Source: Obelidium mucronatum
Lineage: Eukaryota; Chytridiomycota; Chytridiomycetes; Chytridiales; Chytriomycetaceae
Reading direction: 5' to 3'
DNA: 64,000 nt
NCBI GenBank assembly: GCA_025765595.1
Contig: JAIVFH010000056.1
Location: 1-64,000, forward strand
Shown here: piece by piece, positions 1 to 11,000 of the stretch
How the letters are laid out: each line of letters starts with the position of its first letter
How positions within the stretch are numbered: position 1 is the first letter of the stretch
Translations under genes and position numbers: made by a program
The notes under the pieces: generated by a model
What the model was told of the DNA's origin: nothing
Seen by the model: the letters and a program-made list of their open reading frames with translations, nothing else
The model's database searches: none

Positions 1-453
1 ATTGCGATAGAATCTACGCGACAGACAAAACAAAACTGACAAGTGGAAAACGTTTTAAAAAATATGATGGAGTTGGGTTGCATCTTCCCGAATTAGACAT
101 GAACTGCAAATCGCCAAGTTGTCCACGAATGCGATCTTCGTTCAAAGTGTTCAAAGAAAATTTTCGCAGAAGAAAAAAGCTCACCGATAGTATCCAAAAG
201 CGGCATCCGGTCAGATTTAGACAAAAAGCGGTACTTACGAATATGTTGTGGGTTTTTAAACTCTTTATTAATCCCAGATAGTATAGTTGGATACTATGTG
301 AGCTTTTTTCTTCTGCGAAAATTTTCTTTGAACACTTTGGCGACTTGCAGTTCATGTCTAATTGGAGAAGATGAAACCTAACTCCATCATCTTTTCTAAA
401 CCGTTTTCCATTTGTGAGTTTTGTTTTGTCTGTCGCGTAGATTCTATCGCAAT
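1..453. repeat. Long imperfect palindrome with tRNA-flank apex
   Basis: Bases 1-195 and 287-453 are imperfect inverted repeats of each other (outer ends ATTGCGATAGAATC and its complement). The unpaired apex at 196-286 is shared with a second palindrome near 13.67 kb and ends in the first bases of a tRNA gene. The left arm reaches the window edge, so the true outer boundary is unknown. It may be a foldback element, or two element ends facing each other across a tRNA upstream region. It lies directly on the 3' end of the TFIIF-beta gene. Confidence 0.75.
272..290 (+). pseudogene. tRNA-Asp/Glu 5' fragment
   Basis: TCCCAGATAGTATAG is the acceptor 5' strand, the TA linker and the start of the D arm of the same tRNA whose 3' halves lie at 4065-4117 and 22061-22113 (acceptor 3' strand TCTGGGA pairs 7 of 7). 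No tRNA body follows; the sequence passes straight into the right arm of the palindrome. The upstream 75 bases resemble those before the fragment at 13748. Confidence 0.6.
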
Positions 454-1436
454 GACGCACGAATAAAAGGACCCTTCTTGACTAAATCTGCACATGTCCC
501 CAGTACTTCTTTTAACCATGCATTCGGCTGCTGTGTTTTCTCGGAGAGGTCTGCAAATTTCCAGTAGGCGTGTTCGTTGAACAGCGTGATTAATGTTCTA
601 TAGTGCAAAATGCAGTTAGAATACACTCCCATAGTCTTCGCCAAACGTACGCAATCAAATCGGCCCGTTCCATTCTCTCCCTCTTATCCTGTTGATTCAA
701 TTTTCCAGTCACAGCCGCAATAGAGTTGGCCGTCGCCTTAACAATCGAGTCATGAACTTCTCCGCCCTTCGAAGGACCAACGCGCATCTCTTGCTTGGCG
801 TCCCGAAGATTGATGTGCTGAATATTCCTCCGTTTGCGTGATTCTTCTTCCTGTCGTTTCCGGCCGAGGGCCTTGTATTCCGCGTCAATCACAGGAGTGG
901 CTGTCGCTTCGTGGACAACTGTCGCTGAGAATGAAGTGACAGAGTCTTGCTGTTCGTTTGTGGTAAAGACGTATGACGATTTCACTTCTGTGTTTGTGAT
1001 GTTCAAGTTGAAGTTCTTTGGAACGCCATCTGTCCAAAAGTCTGCAAGTCCAGGAAGAGGATTCTGCGGTAAATGAAGGGTGATTGGTGGTGCTTTGGCC
1101 TTGCTGGATGTTTTGTGAGTGAGTGGAACAAGTCTTTTTAACTGCATAACAAATCAACTCCCCCCCGCCCAGGGAAACGCACCTTCCGGGCTGAGGAGCA
1201 TACACTCGCAGTACTCCAAGCTGGACTCCTGGTTTGTCCCCGACTTTGTCCCATTGCTCCTTAACAAACTTGGGAACTTTGACCAGCCAGGCCTGTGTTC
1301 CCACTGTTGCCGTTGCGATGGGGGCTTCTGAGTTTGCAGTCTGAGTCTTGACGATGGCTTCTGGAGTCGCAACTACGTATGGCGTGAAGTTGGCGTCATA
1401 TCCTTCTGATGTAAAGTTTGAGTCTGTTCCTTCCAT
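447..1436 (-). CDS. GTF2F2: TFIIF beta subunit (RAP30/Tfg2-like)
   Basis: Small subunit of the general transcription factor TFIIF, which stabilises RNA polymerase II in the pre-initiation complex in the nucleus. The N-terminal dimerisation part has WLVKVPKFVKEQW, matching the family signature. A charged middle follows (KALGRKRQEEESRKRR), then the C-terminal winged helix (FNEHAYWKFADLSEKTQQ, AWLKEVL). The start is the ATG at 1434-1436. There are at least two introns: one near 1142-1200 whose donor I could not fix, and one at about 598-650 (GTACGT donor, CTATAG acceptor) that restores the winged-helix frame. The last codons run into the palindrome at 1-453 and stop a few codons after KKGPF, earlier than the usual end of the winged helix, so the 3' end looks truncated or replaced. 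The coding is otherwise intact. Confidence 0.8.
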
Positions 1437-1593
1437 TATTTTCGATAAATATTATTTTCTGGATAATTATACGCTCTGATATACTTTTCGATTATGTTTC
1501 TATAATCTATTTTTTCTTTTTATTAAGTAGAGCGAGTTGTGATTTTATGAAGAGAAATTGACAATTCCTCTCCCAAAACAAGTCGCGTCGATA
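1437..1593. promoter_or_regulatory. Divergent promoter, TFIIF-beta / TKL kinase
   Basis: This 157 bp AT-rich gap separates two divergent start codons, so it must hold both promoters and both 5' UTRs. I see no clear TATA box or other named element. Confidence 0.5.
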
Positions 1594-3925
1594 ATGGCAT
1601 TGGTTAACAACCAACCACAACAAAACGCGTCTGCAGACAGTCAGATTGTGATATCTTCAGGATCTCCCCCAAGGGCTTCCGGTGAATCGGCTCTTCCTAT
1701 TACGGCAATCGACCATTAACCCGTCCCAAATCACAGCGACTCCGAGGAACATATTTCAAAGTATCGACTACCAGGCCGTACTTTCGGTTATCTGCGCTAT
1801 TTCAAAAGCAATACCACCTCCCTTCGATGTTGTGGTGAAAGGTAACTGCCATCAGAGGGAACATGCGAGAATCAAATAATCATGTTTATTTACAAACACA
1901 CAACCCACCCGAAAAAAAAAATATGCATAACACAGAAATCTTGGAGCTCTGCGTAGCCTTTCAAGAAAACAAGGCCAATATAAAGAAGCTTTTTGAAACC
2001 ACTTGTCTTGCTGCCCAAACACTACAAGCAATACCTCAGGCACAGACGCAAGTGCAACCAACTGTGGAAAATCTTAAACAAACATTGAATGCAATCTGCG
2101 AGTATCTCAAACGAGAAACATTGAGGAGCAGCAATAGGAATCACATCAAGAAAGTGTTCGCGACAGCAGTAAAGTTTATGGCTTCAAAAAAAGTAGCTGC
2201 AGACATCAAAAATTTCACACAGTTAAATATTCCTGTTCCTTTTTTTTTTATATTTTTATTGTTTGGTGCTCGGTGACTAAATTGTTTATTTTTTTGCCAG
2301 GACTCTTCATGACGGTGTTAACCTTGTGAACCTTGCCCTTTCCATCAAGAGCTTGACCCTCGATGAAGAGATCCTCCAAATTGTATCCGACCTTCAAGCT
2401 TTTATTAAAAAGGTAGCAAGTGAGCTCACCTCAAAGTCCGGGCCAGACGGGTCAGACGGGTCAGACGGGTGTTTAAAAGCCAAAGTCACATACATCCTAA
2501 AACAAAGGGATCTGAATAACATTGATGAATCTGATTCAACCAAGAAGTACTTACAAGATATTGAAACGTGGGATTCGAATCATGAGAAAACAGTGGCTGA
2601 GATAGCCAGTAAGGAATTACATCTGTGTGGGCTCAATCCAATCCAAACTGGAATTTACTGTGAGTCGCAAGTGCTTCTATTAGACTTAAACACTTTTTTT
2701 TTTGATTTTCAAAAAATTCAGTTGAAACCTTTGTTGGTGTGTATCTGCACGAGAGTGTGTCAGTCAAGAAATTCTCGGTCCCTCAAGACGCCTCAAAAAC
2801 TGCCACAGACGTCTTCCAGAAAGAGCTGAAATGCTGGAAAGAGGTTATTTTTTTGATTTAAAACTGAACCTAGAGTTTTTTTGGCACTGATAGTGCTTGC
2901 TTTTTGTTTTTACAGTTGTCGTCCAAGAGATTTGTGCAAACACTGATCGGCTTTGTTCCTGTTCCTGCCTGTAAATAGAACTGTTATTTTATTGATTTTT
3001 TTTTTCCAACACATTTTTTTTTTTTTTGGTCATTGATATATTAACCTAACAATATTTCGAACAGTGGAACCAAAGTTGGTAGCAGAATTTTGTCCTTGGC
3101 AGATTGACGAATACATCAAGAAACATCCAAAACAAGTCTTCCGAGCCCTATTTCAATTAGCATCAGGAATTGAGCAAATTCATGGCACTAAAATTGACGG
3201 CAAATTTTTTATTTGCCACAAAGACTTGGCTCCAAGGAACGTTTTGGTTAGAGTGAATGGAACTATTGCTATCTCAGACTTTGGAATGTCTCGCCAGACT
3301 GCCAATGAAAGTATGGAATTTTTTTTTTTCGTCAGAACTTTTTTTTTTTATGAGTGCTCTCTTTTCTAAAAATTATTTCAACACAAATCAATCAGTTTCT
3401 AGATGCACCACAGTCGATAATAATGGCCCAAAACCTCCCTTAAATTATGCATCTCCTGAAGTTGTCACCAGTCCTAGTCCAGTTAACTCTGCAGCAGATA
3501 TTTGGTCACTGGGAATGATTGCCTACGCTCTATTAACTAAATGCGAACCGTACGCTGGTAAAACAGATGAGGAGATTAAGGACAACTTTTTCTCGGCCAA
3601 GATTCAACTTCCTCAAGGCCTCACCAAAAGAGCTGAAAACAAAATCTTTGGGGATTGCAGCTTGCAACCACTGTGGAGTCTAATTGACTTGTGTTTGGTG
3701 ACAACCCCCAAGGGTCGGATTACTGCTACACAAATGAAAGCTGTCTTGAAGGATGTCTATAAATCTGAGATTGAAATCCTTGCTGCAAAGTTTGAACTTG
3801 TCAAACTTCCAGACCGTTTGAGTCAACTCCCAGACTGGTTTGCCCCGCCTAGTTCTTCACTCAACAAGGTACCATTAGTCGTTGAGGGTGTTGATCTTGC
3901 CGACACTCAAGTGAATCTGTCTTAG
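1594..3925 (+). CDS. TKL-type protein kinase with helical N-terminus
   Basis: Predicted serine/threonine or tyrosine-kinase-like enzyme. The N-terminal half is alpha-helical and low in recognisable motifs; its arrangement before a kinase domain recalls HeLo/MLKL-type N-termini, but that is only a suggestion. The kinase half shows the strand with SVKKF (candidate ATP-binding Lys), the catalytic loop HKDLAPRNVLV (Asp present, HRD changed to HKD), SDFGMSR, and YASPE with DIWSLGMI. About seven exons join in frame, with introns at about 1681-1736, 1842-1963, 2240-2300, 2660-2720, 2844-2915, 2970-3064 and 3311-3397, most ending in T-runs before AG. The stop is TAG at 3923-3925, followed at once by AATAAA. 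The glycine-rich loop is not obvious, so nucleotide binding may be atypical. No inactivating change is seen. Confidence 0.7.
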
Positions 3926-4064
3926 CAAATAAAATCTCCAATATATGTGAAACCGCATATGTTGCTTTGTTTTCAGGATACCAATCTTACTTTTATTTGT
4001 TTGTATCGCCTACTGAGGTTCTCTGAGAAAGCAAACGCGTAAAGAGAAGATGGTAAAAGAAAAG

Positions 4065-4117
4065 CTCCCAGACGGGGAATTGAACCCCGGTCTCGCCCGT
4101 GAAAGGGGCGGATACTA
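4065..4117 (-). pseudogene. tRNA-Glu(UUC) 3' half
   Basis: Minus strand: the anticodon arm has stem CGCCC/GGGCG and loop CTTTCAC (anticodon UUC); the T arm CGGGG-TTCAATT-CCCCG and acceptor 3' strand TCTGGGA with discriminator G follow. The acceptor 5' strand and most of the D arm are missing. The sequence breaks at (A)TAGTATCC in the D arm and continues directly into a truncated tyrosine-recombinase gene. The break is at the same tRNA position as in the tRNA-Asp half at 22061. The body differs from that tRNA-Asp mainly in one anticodon base. Confidence 0.8.
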
Positions 4118-5820
4118 TCTTGCGCTTGGAGTCGCCATCATGAACAAGTGTCTCCATATTTTCCTGAAGATTCAGCCGAAGAAAAAGAGCGAAGCAGGCG
4201 TGCCAACGGAGCCTATTGAGCGGATCGGTTGGCTTACTGGTGACAACAAGAATACCAAGTCCGCATTCCACACGGCTTACTTCAAAGAGTATCCAAGAGA
4301 AGTTGTCCAGTATAGTACTGGGATGTGGCCGCATGGTAATCAAGACGGCGAGTTCATTGCTCCAAGGTTCCGTGCTCCCGAACCTTCGGTAGCACTGCTT
4401 GCTCATTTCTTTCCTCTCTGGCGTGTCTTTGAGGACAAGGTCAAGAACCCCGATGACCCTATCTTTCGTGAAACCGTGGATGAGGCGGAAGATCACAACG
4501 AAGCTATTGGTCTTATGGATTTGGATTCGGATGACGAACTTACTGCCGAGGTTCTCGAAGCCAACGCCCACCATTTAAAGAGTGGGGTTGTTTTAGCTGC
4601 CAGCTTTAGGACGAACTCTGGCCCACATTCGCAAGTCTTTCCTTTATGGTTTGGCGTCCCTTTTCTACCATTTTGCAAAGTGTCCAATTGTGTCTGCGGC
4701 CGTTACTCCAGACATTGGTTGGTATTATATCTTTCTTTTACTTTCTTTTATGAATATGACCTCATCTAACTTTTCTGCAAATAGTTGAAGCCATTAAAGC
4801 TGGCGGTGGCGGAGTTTTCGATACTGACGAGTGGAAAGACTTCTACCAAAATGTGTTTGTTGAAGAAGAAAAGTACGCTGCGTGGAAACTGCAAATGAGT
4901 ACCGCAAAGAGACCTAATCAGCACACTGCCACTTCCCCCACTGCGACTGTTGTTCGTCTCTCTGATGAACAAGTTGCTAGTTTACAACTTGGACGCTTGC
5001 CGCAAAACCTCCAAGACGAAATCAGTGGCCTTCCTGACATTATCCGCCAGGCTTTGGAGGCTGCTCTGTTGCCCTACAAGGACCAGCTCCATGAAAACAC
5101 GAGAGCTCTTGAGCGGGTTATGGCCACACTCATCAGCAGTGATATGGACCGCAATGCGCCTCCTGCCGATCGCGCCCAATCTAATTTGATTGCCAATGAC
5201 GATACTCAAAATATTCCGCGTGACGCTCCTCAAGTCGAAGAACCGCCACCTGCTGCCATTCCTCGTTTTGGCATTGTTCAGGCCCAACCTCCTCCTGTCT
5301 TACAACCGGTCTACAGCGAAGCTGAAGGCCTCTGTGCCACATACGCTCGTCCTTACTCACCCAGTGACTGCGGCAAAGATAACGTTCCTACTGTCACCTT
5401 TCCAGTTATCAGCTCTGTTGGTCTTGCTCAGGTAATACTGTTTTCTTCTGCTGGATATTTGCTAAAATATAATAGGCCACACAAATTCTTCTCGGGCCTG
5501 GTCTTTGTTTTTGCGTTCTTGGTAGTCGACATGGTACAGCCATATTTGGCAATACTGCGAAGCAGAAACAGTTCATGAACTACAACAGGGTTGGATGGTT
5601 CGTTCTTGACAAGGCTCAACTGACTCTTGAGCAGTACAATGCGCTGGATGCTGACTCTCGCAATGCGAAACTTCAGACTGCATTTGCTTAGTTGATGGTG
5701 GATCCTCGATTCTTGAAGACAGATCAGCTGACAAAAGCTGATGTTTTTAGTATTTCTGCGATGTCGAGAGTGACTAATTTTCCTTCTGCGCTTCCTGTTA
5801 GTATGAAGTTACTAAAGTGA
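4118..5820 (+). pseudogene. Crypton-type tyrosine recombinase, 5'-truncated
   Basis: C-terminal part of the same protein as the intact gene at 16315-20994. The HxxR box reads HIFL here instead of HIFR, so the second catalytic Arg is lost. The nucleophile region FHTAYF is kept, as is the downstream WPHGNQDGEF / APRFRAPEPS region. The intron after about 4600 and the coiled or Gln/Pro-rich tail can be followed to a TGA at 5818-5820, with at least one in-frame stop (TAG near 5689) absent from the right copy. No start codon or first Arg box remains. It is dead. Confidence 0.8.
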
Positions 5821-5920
5821 TTTTTTTTTTGGTGTGATCTTTGTTATTCCTGATAAGTTTCTGATTTCTGTGATGAAATAAAATTTCAATTCTTGTTTTC
5901 GTGATATCCTATAAATTGAC

Positions 5921-7329
5921 AGGCAAACTATTCATGCGTTTGCTGGATGTGGATTGGGAGAGGGTACGTATAACAAAAAACCTGTCTCGTGCGCCAATTA
6001 ACCAATTTTTTGCAGAACATGCCTATGACATGATTAAAAATATAAGCGAAGCGGCTAAGAAACGCTGGAGGAAAGTTAAGGTTCTTATCTTGGATGAAGG
6101 TGAGCTCTTCATTGTTTTCGCTCTACAATTATTCTCACTCCTAATCCAGTTTCAATGGTTAATGGTCAGTTTTTCGATGATCTTCATTCCGTTGCAGCTT
6201 CGCTGCGTACGGAGCACGGGCTGTTTGGGGGAATCCAGGTTTTTTTTTGTTTATGGGGCCGCTTGACTCATTTTCTTCTTTTTAGTTAATTGTCTGTGGA
6301 GGCTTCCTTCAACTCCCTCCAGTAGTAAAGCCGCCCAAACTGGCTCAGTTTGCGTTCGAGAGCGGCGTTTGGTCATCCTTGTTCAAGGATGGTGTTGTAG
6401 CGGTATGTGTTTGTTGCTCATCGCTTATGGGTTTTAATTCTATCTGCAGCTCACAAAGATATATCACCAATCCGAAACTGATTTTATTGACGCTCTCAAC
6501 GAGATTCTTTATGGGGCAAACGTGATTTTGTCTAAAACGGAAACACTGATGCGGTCCTGTTCCAGGGAACTTGCTTGCCCAGATGGACTGAAGCCGACCC
6601 AGCTGTCAGTTTATTTTCATTTCCTTTGGTTATTTCCTCTTTGCAGGTTTTCTACAAGGGACGAAGTCGATCGCTGCAACTTGGGGCATCTTGAGGCCTT
6701 GAGCGGGAACACTTTTGGCTTCTTTGCAAAATTAACTGGAAACGCTGTGAAGTTGCGGGAGCTGGTGGGCCGGGTACTTGCACCGGAGCAGTTGAAGGTT
6801 GGCGCGCAGGTTATGCTTGTGAAGAACCTCGGCGATGGTCTCGCAAACGGAAGCATCGGGACAGTCAATGATGTGAGCATCGACGATAGAAAAGTCACTG
6901 TGAAGTTTGCTGCCGTTGGGTCCACACCGGCAATAACAACGACACTGGAACCAGAAGTGTGGTCCTTTACAGATACATTCACTGGAATTTAGACAAGCTT
7001 TGAGCAGGTATGGGATTTGTTTAATTTCTTCTTCAGTAAATCATTATTTTATTAGATCCCTCTTTGTCTTGCTTATGCGATGTGAGCTTTTTTTTTATTT
7101 AAAAATATTCTCTCCTTTGAGCGTCATCTACTCCTTTTTCAGGACTATTCACATGAGCCAGGGCCAAACCATCCGGTACCTAAAGGTGGATTTGAGCCGC
7201 ACCTTTGCACCTGGCCAGGTAATCTCGCGAGCGGTTTCTTTGGATGGGCTTCAAGTCGTGGGGTTTCAAAAAAACAAAGTTATAGCCAACGGCAAAGTTA
7301 TAGCTTACTATAAGAAGATTGGATTGTAG
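5921..7329 (+). pseudogene. PIF1-like helicase, N-terminal deletion
   Basis: Colinear with 14189-15650 of the right copy. The Walker A exon is absent because an internal deletion joins sequence about 5910 to the second exon (TGKLFMRLLDVDWERV). The Walker B region is split by an intron, and GDFLQLPP, the QIYRQ-like region and the C-terminal motif are recognisable. In the last exon HKSQGQT has become HMSQGQT, and 9 bp coding YVA of the conserved GQVYVAISRA are missing. It cannot encode an active helicase. Three or four introns of the parent are retained, so it arose by DNA copying, not through mRNA. Confidence 0.8.
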
Positions 7330-8036
7330 CAGTTAGGATACAATTATAATAAACATTTATTTTTTCTTTTTTTTTAGTTTTTTTATCAGATTCTTTTTTC
7401 AGTTCGAAACAATGTAAGATCGCCGCCCCCCTCCCCTCCTCCCCTTCCCCCTGACCCCCAACCGCCGTCCCCTTACCTAACCCCTTCTTGTATCGTTTGG
7501 ACTCACTGGCTGTGCAGAGCAGTGGCGAGAGGACTTGAGGACGCTGGATCAGTTTGGCGCAATTGCATCATCTCCAAAGCACCCCCTGCTCCATCCCCCA
7601 CTGCCAAACCGGTGGTGGTGACTCTCCCACCCGATTCTGTAACTTTGACGCTTGTGCTGTGTTCGGTTCTCGAATAAATGTGTGTGTGGGTGAGAAGAGT
7701 CCCCAAGACTCTTTTCACAGGGGGGTGGTGATCCACACAAAAAGTTGGCAACACACCCAAAGTGGCTGTCACCGGGGCTGCACGCTCTAAAACCAATAAA
7801 TAAACTATCGCAAATATCAAAAATGATGATTGAAACATGTCCTTGCACGCTGGTGAAGAAATATTGAAACTGTCAATAGAGGAGTATAATTTATTAAAAA
7901 TTAAAAAGAAACTGTAATGTGTTATGTAAATGGTACTATTCATCCTCTTCGTTTTGAAGTCCGGAGTTCGATCCCACCCTTCGGCAACACTTTTTCAATT
8001 TTTTTTTAAAAACCAGAAAAGACTTTATTAACCAAA

Positions 8037-11000
8037 CTATGCAGCCATATCAATATTCTCCTGATTCTCCACATTTAATGCTGCAAAGTGGGAACGTACT
8101 AGCAATTCAAGCTTTGCCTGTTGGTCATGTATTAGAATCTCAAGATGATTTATAAAGATCTCACCTTGACAGCATTAGAGATACCTTTCACCCCCACTTG
8201 CTGCAAGATTTCCACCAATGCCGACTTCCGTATTTGTTGAAACTTTTCAACATCCAGTGCAGCTGCGCGCATTGTTTCAAAAAGTGGGGGAAGTTGGATT
8301 GCAGCTTGTTCAGATATCTCCTTTTCAGCTTGAGGTACCAGATTTGCAGCAGGGCACTGATTCCTGTTTTCCTCGTTTTCATCTGCTGTTTCAGACGCGT
8401 CTTCCTGATATGGAATTGGCAGCTTGGTGGTCTGGTTTGAAGGCTGAATTGCCGGGGCATTAAGTTTTGAACCAGCGGCAGTTTGTTTTGAAGGCTGAAT
8501 AGCAGAAGAATTTAAGAAAATCTTGTGATGGCGGTTGTGATGTGAACGAACAGACAATGCTGCAGGAGAAGACTTGTCACTGCGTGCAGCATGTCTTGCT
8601 GCACTTGAATTTGCCTTTGAAGTTGGTTTTGCCGTGTCTGGTGCTTCAGTTACTGGAGTGTTCCATTTCAAAGGGTCACTATACTGATGAGTCAGGTCCT
8701 CCGCCATTGATGCATAGGATGTCGTTTTCTTGTTCCGCTTTTTTAGATAGCCCTGCAATGTACCAGCCAAAGCTAAAGTGACGCGTGAATCACTGTCAGT
8801 CATCAACGATTCGGCAGCATTGATTCCAGTTGTAGCTCCAGTATGGTTGACACGCCCCATTGCTGCTGGCCCACAAAGCACCCGATTTACAGAGAATTTA
8901 GATTCAAGATCATCTTGTTGCAATGCTGTATGGACAATGATAGGCCACGCAGAGTTTTCTTGATTCCCAGGTTCAGCTTTAACTTGGTCAGTCAAGATCA
9001 GCAAGCCTTCCAATGATGCAATCAGATTCACAATTTGCTGAAATGGCAGTCTTGAGTGCCCCAGATCAATCTTGTCTGTTCCTTTGAGGAAACGATCAGA
9101 AAATGGAAGATTGGGGACATGCTGAGATGGCATATTTGAATAGAAGTACGGCATGGCCTGCAGCAAAAATTAGGTTTTGAATTATTATTACCAAATCACC
9201 TTACCATTTTCTTGATACAAGCTAAAAAAGTAGCACAACGAGCTGCTCTTTCCAAATCGGTAAGGCCGTTGTTGTGCATAGCTTCGTCAATTCTTCGAAG
9301 GTCCCTGGCAAAGTCTGCCTCCTTTTCAAATTTAAGTTCTCTCAAACCCAACTCAACAGCTGCAGTTGTGAACTCCTTTGCCATTTCAACATTTTGTGGA
9401 TCCCGATCCGCCCAACCAAGCGTGAAAATAGGATTAGTCCCACGTTCTGCAAGCGTCACCCATGCCTTGCCGCAAAGTTCATCAAATCCTCCTTGCCAGA
9501 TAGCTTCTACCAACCGTTTATAGCAGTGTGTCCAATCATACAGGAATACCAGTTTTTTACTTGGGTTGAAGGGGTTTGCCTCTGGCTGAGACAAGTAGTT
9601 GATGAAATCAATTCCATTTTCAAAAGACTCAATCAACGAATGGATAAAAAACACATATGCGCTCCATTGATTGATCTCAGGTATTGTGAGAGATGGAGCA
9701 GCAAGAGCCAGAATAATCCCAAAGACTTGTTGAGCCCACAGGACATTCCCATCAACGTCAACCAAATGAAGATTTTCACCAGTGAGATTATGCATGTGCA
9801 AAGCATCCTCAATAGCCCAAGCAGATTCTTGGGAGACAACACGTTTGGCAAGAGTAAGAGCCCTGCTCAACCATTTCTGCTTTTCTGATGAGGAGTTTGG
9901 CAGTAAACTCAGCTTGCGAACAGAAGCAACAGGGGTTTGGCAAGATAGGTAGTGATTTGAGTGCTCTTGATGAATGCAAGATACTTCTGAGATAAACTGT
10001 GGTAGGGCTTTGTCCAGCTGATCCAATAAAGCAGTCTTTTTGGCTGCACCTGATAAATCCCCCGCACATTCCGCAGCAGATAGTGCAGCGTTATTGTAGA
10101 GCTGAGTCACAGTTGTTGCCCGGTTCCATCCACGATTGATGAGTGAACCAATTCCAGCGCCATCTTGAGTAATCCAGCTAAGATGAATCCCACGTTTATC
10201 AAATTGTTCCATAATAGCCATCCAAATTTCACGACTAGTAGACTCATCAGTAGAATCAACAATATACTCTTGAACAATATCAGATATCTGCAGCCGTAGG
10301 GAGTCTGGGCATGTGTAGAGTGCAAGATGGGTTCCCCGAACTGCAGCAGCAAGACACATTGCAAGCAAATGTTCATCAGTTTCTTTCAGAATGCTTGAAA
10401 GTTCGACAGATTCATCCAAACACATTATTTCCGATTCTTTCATTTCGTCCAGCGTAGCAGGAAATAAATCATCATCATCGCCCCGTAGAGTTGACAGCAC
10501 GCTTCTGATTCTTTGACCAATTGATTCAAACGTAGACTGCAACAAAATGATTTTTTTCTGCTGTGATTCAAGGATGTCAATAGACAATGCTGCATTTCCG
10601 TGAATGGGCTTTGGTGCTAGTTTATTTTTTGATAAAGTGAACAATCAAAACATCTCTACGTACCATCATTATCAACGCCTTCCTTTTGTTGAGAAACCTT
10701 TTTGTCGAGTTTTCGCTGCTGATTGGTCAACAATTGTGAGAGGTGCAAGCTCAAACGGGACATCAAATCCAGGCTTGTTGTCAAACGAAGGTAAATTCTT
10801 CGTGGGAACTTTTCATTCTCAAAGAATAGAATGTCTTTTGGATCCTCAAGATCTTTAAGGTGTCCTTTTGTTTCATGAAGACTGTCATTCAGAATTTCTG
10901 TGAGCTATTTGTGAAATTATTAGTATTGCATCCATTAAATTGATCAGTTAAAGTAGGACAAACCCCTCGGCCATTCTTTGCAGCATACTCCTGCTTTTGC

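Noticed and set aside
7955..7990. tRNA 3' end (GGAGTTCGATCCCACC)
   Set aside because: Stem partners do not match and no upstream tRNA body exists.
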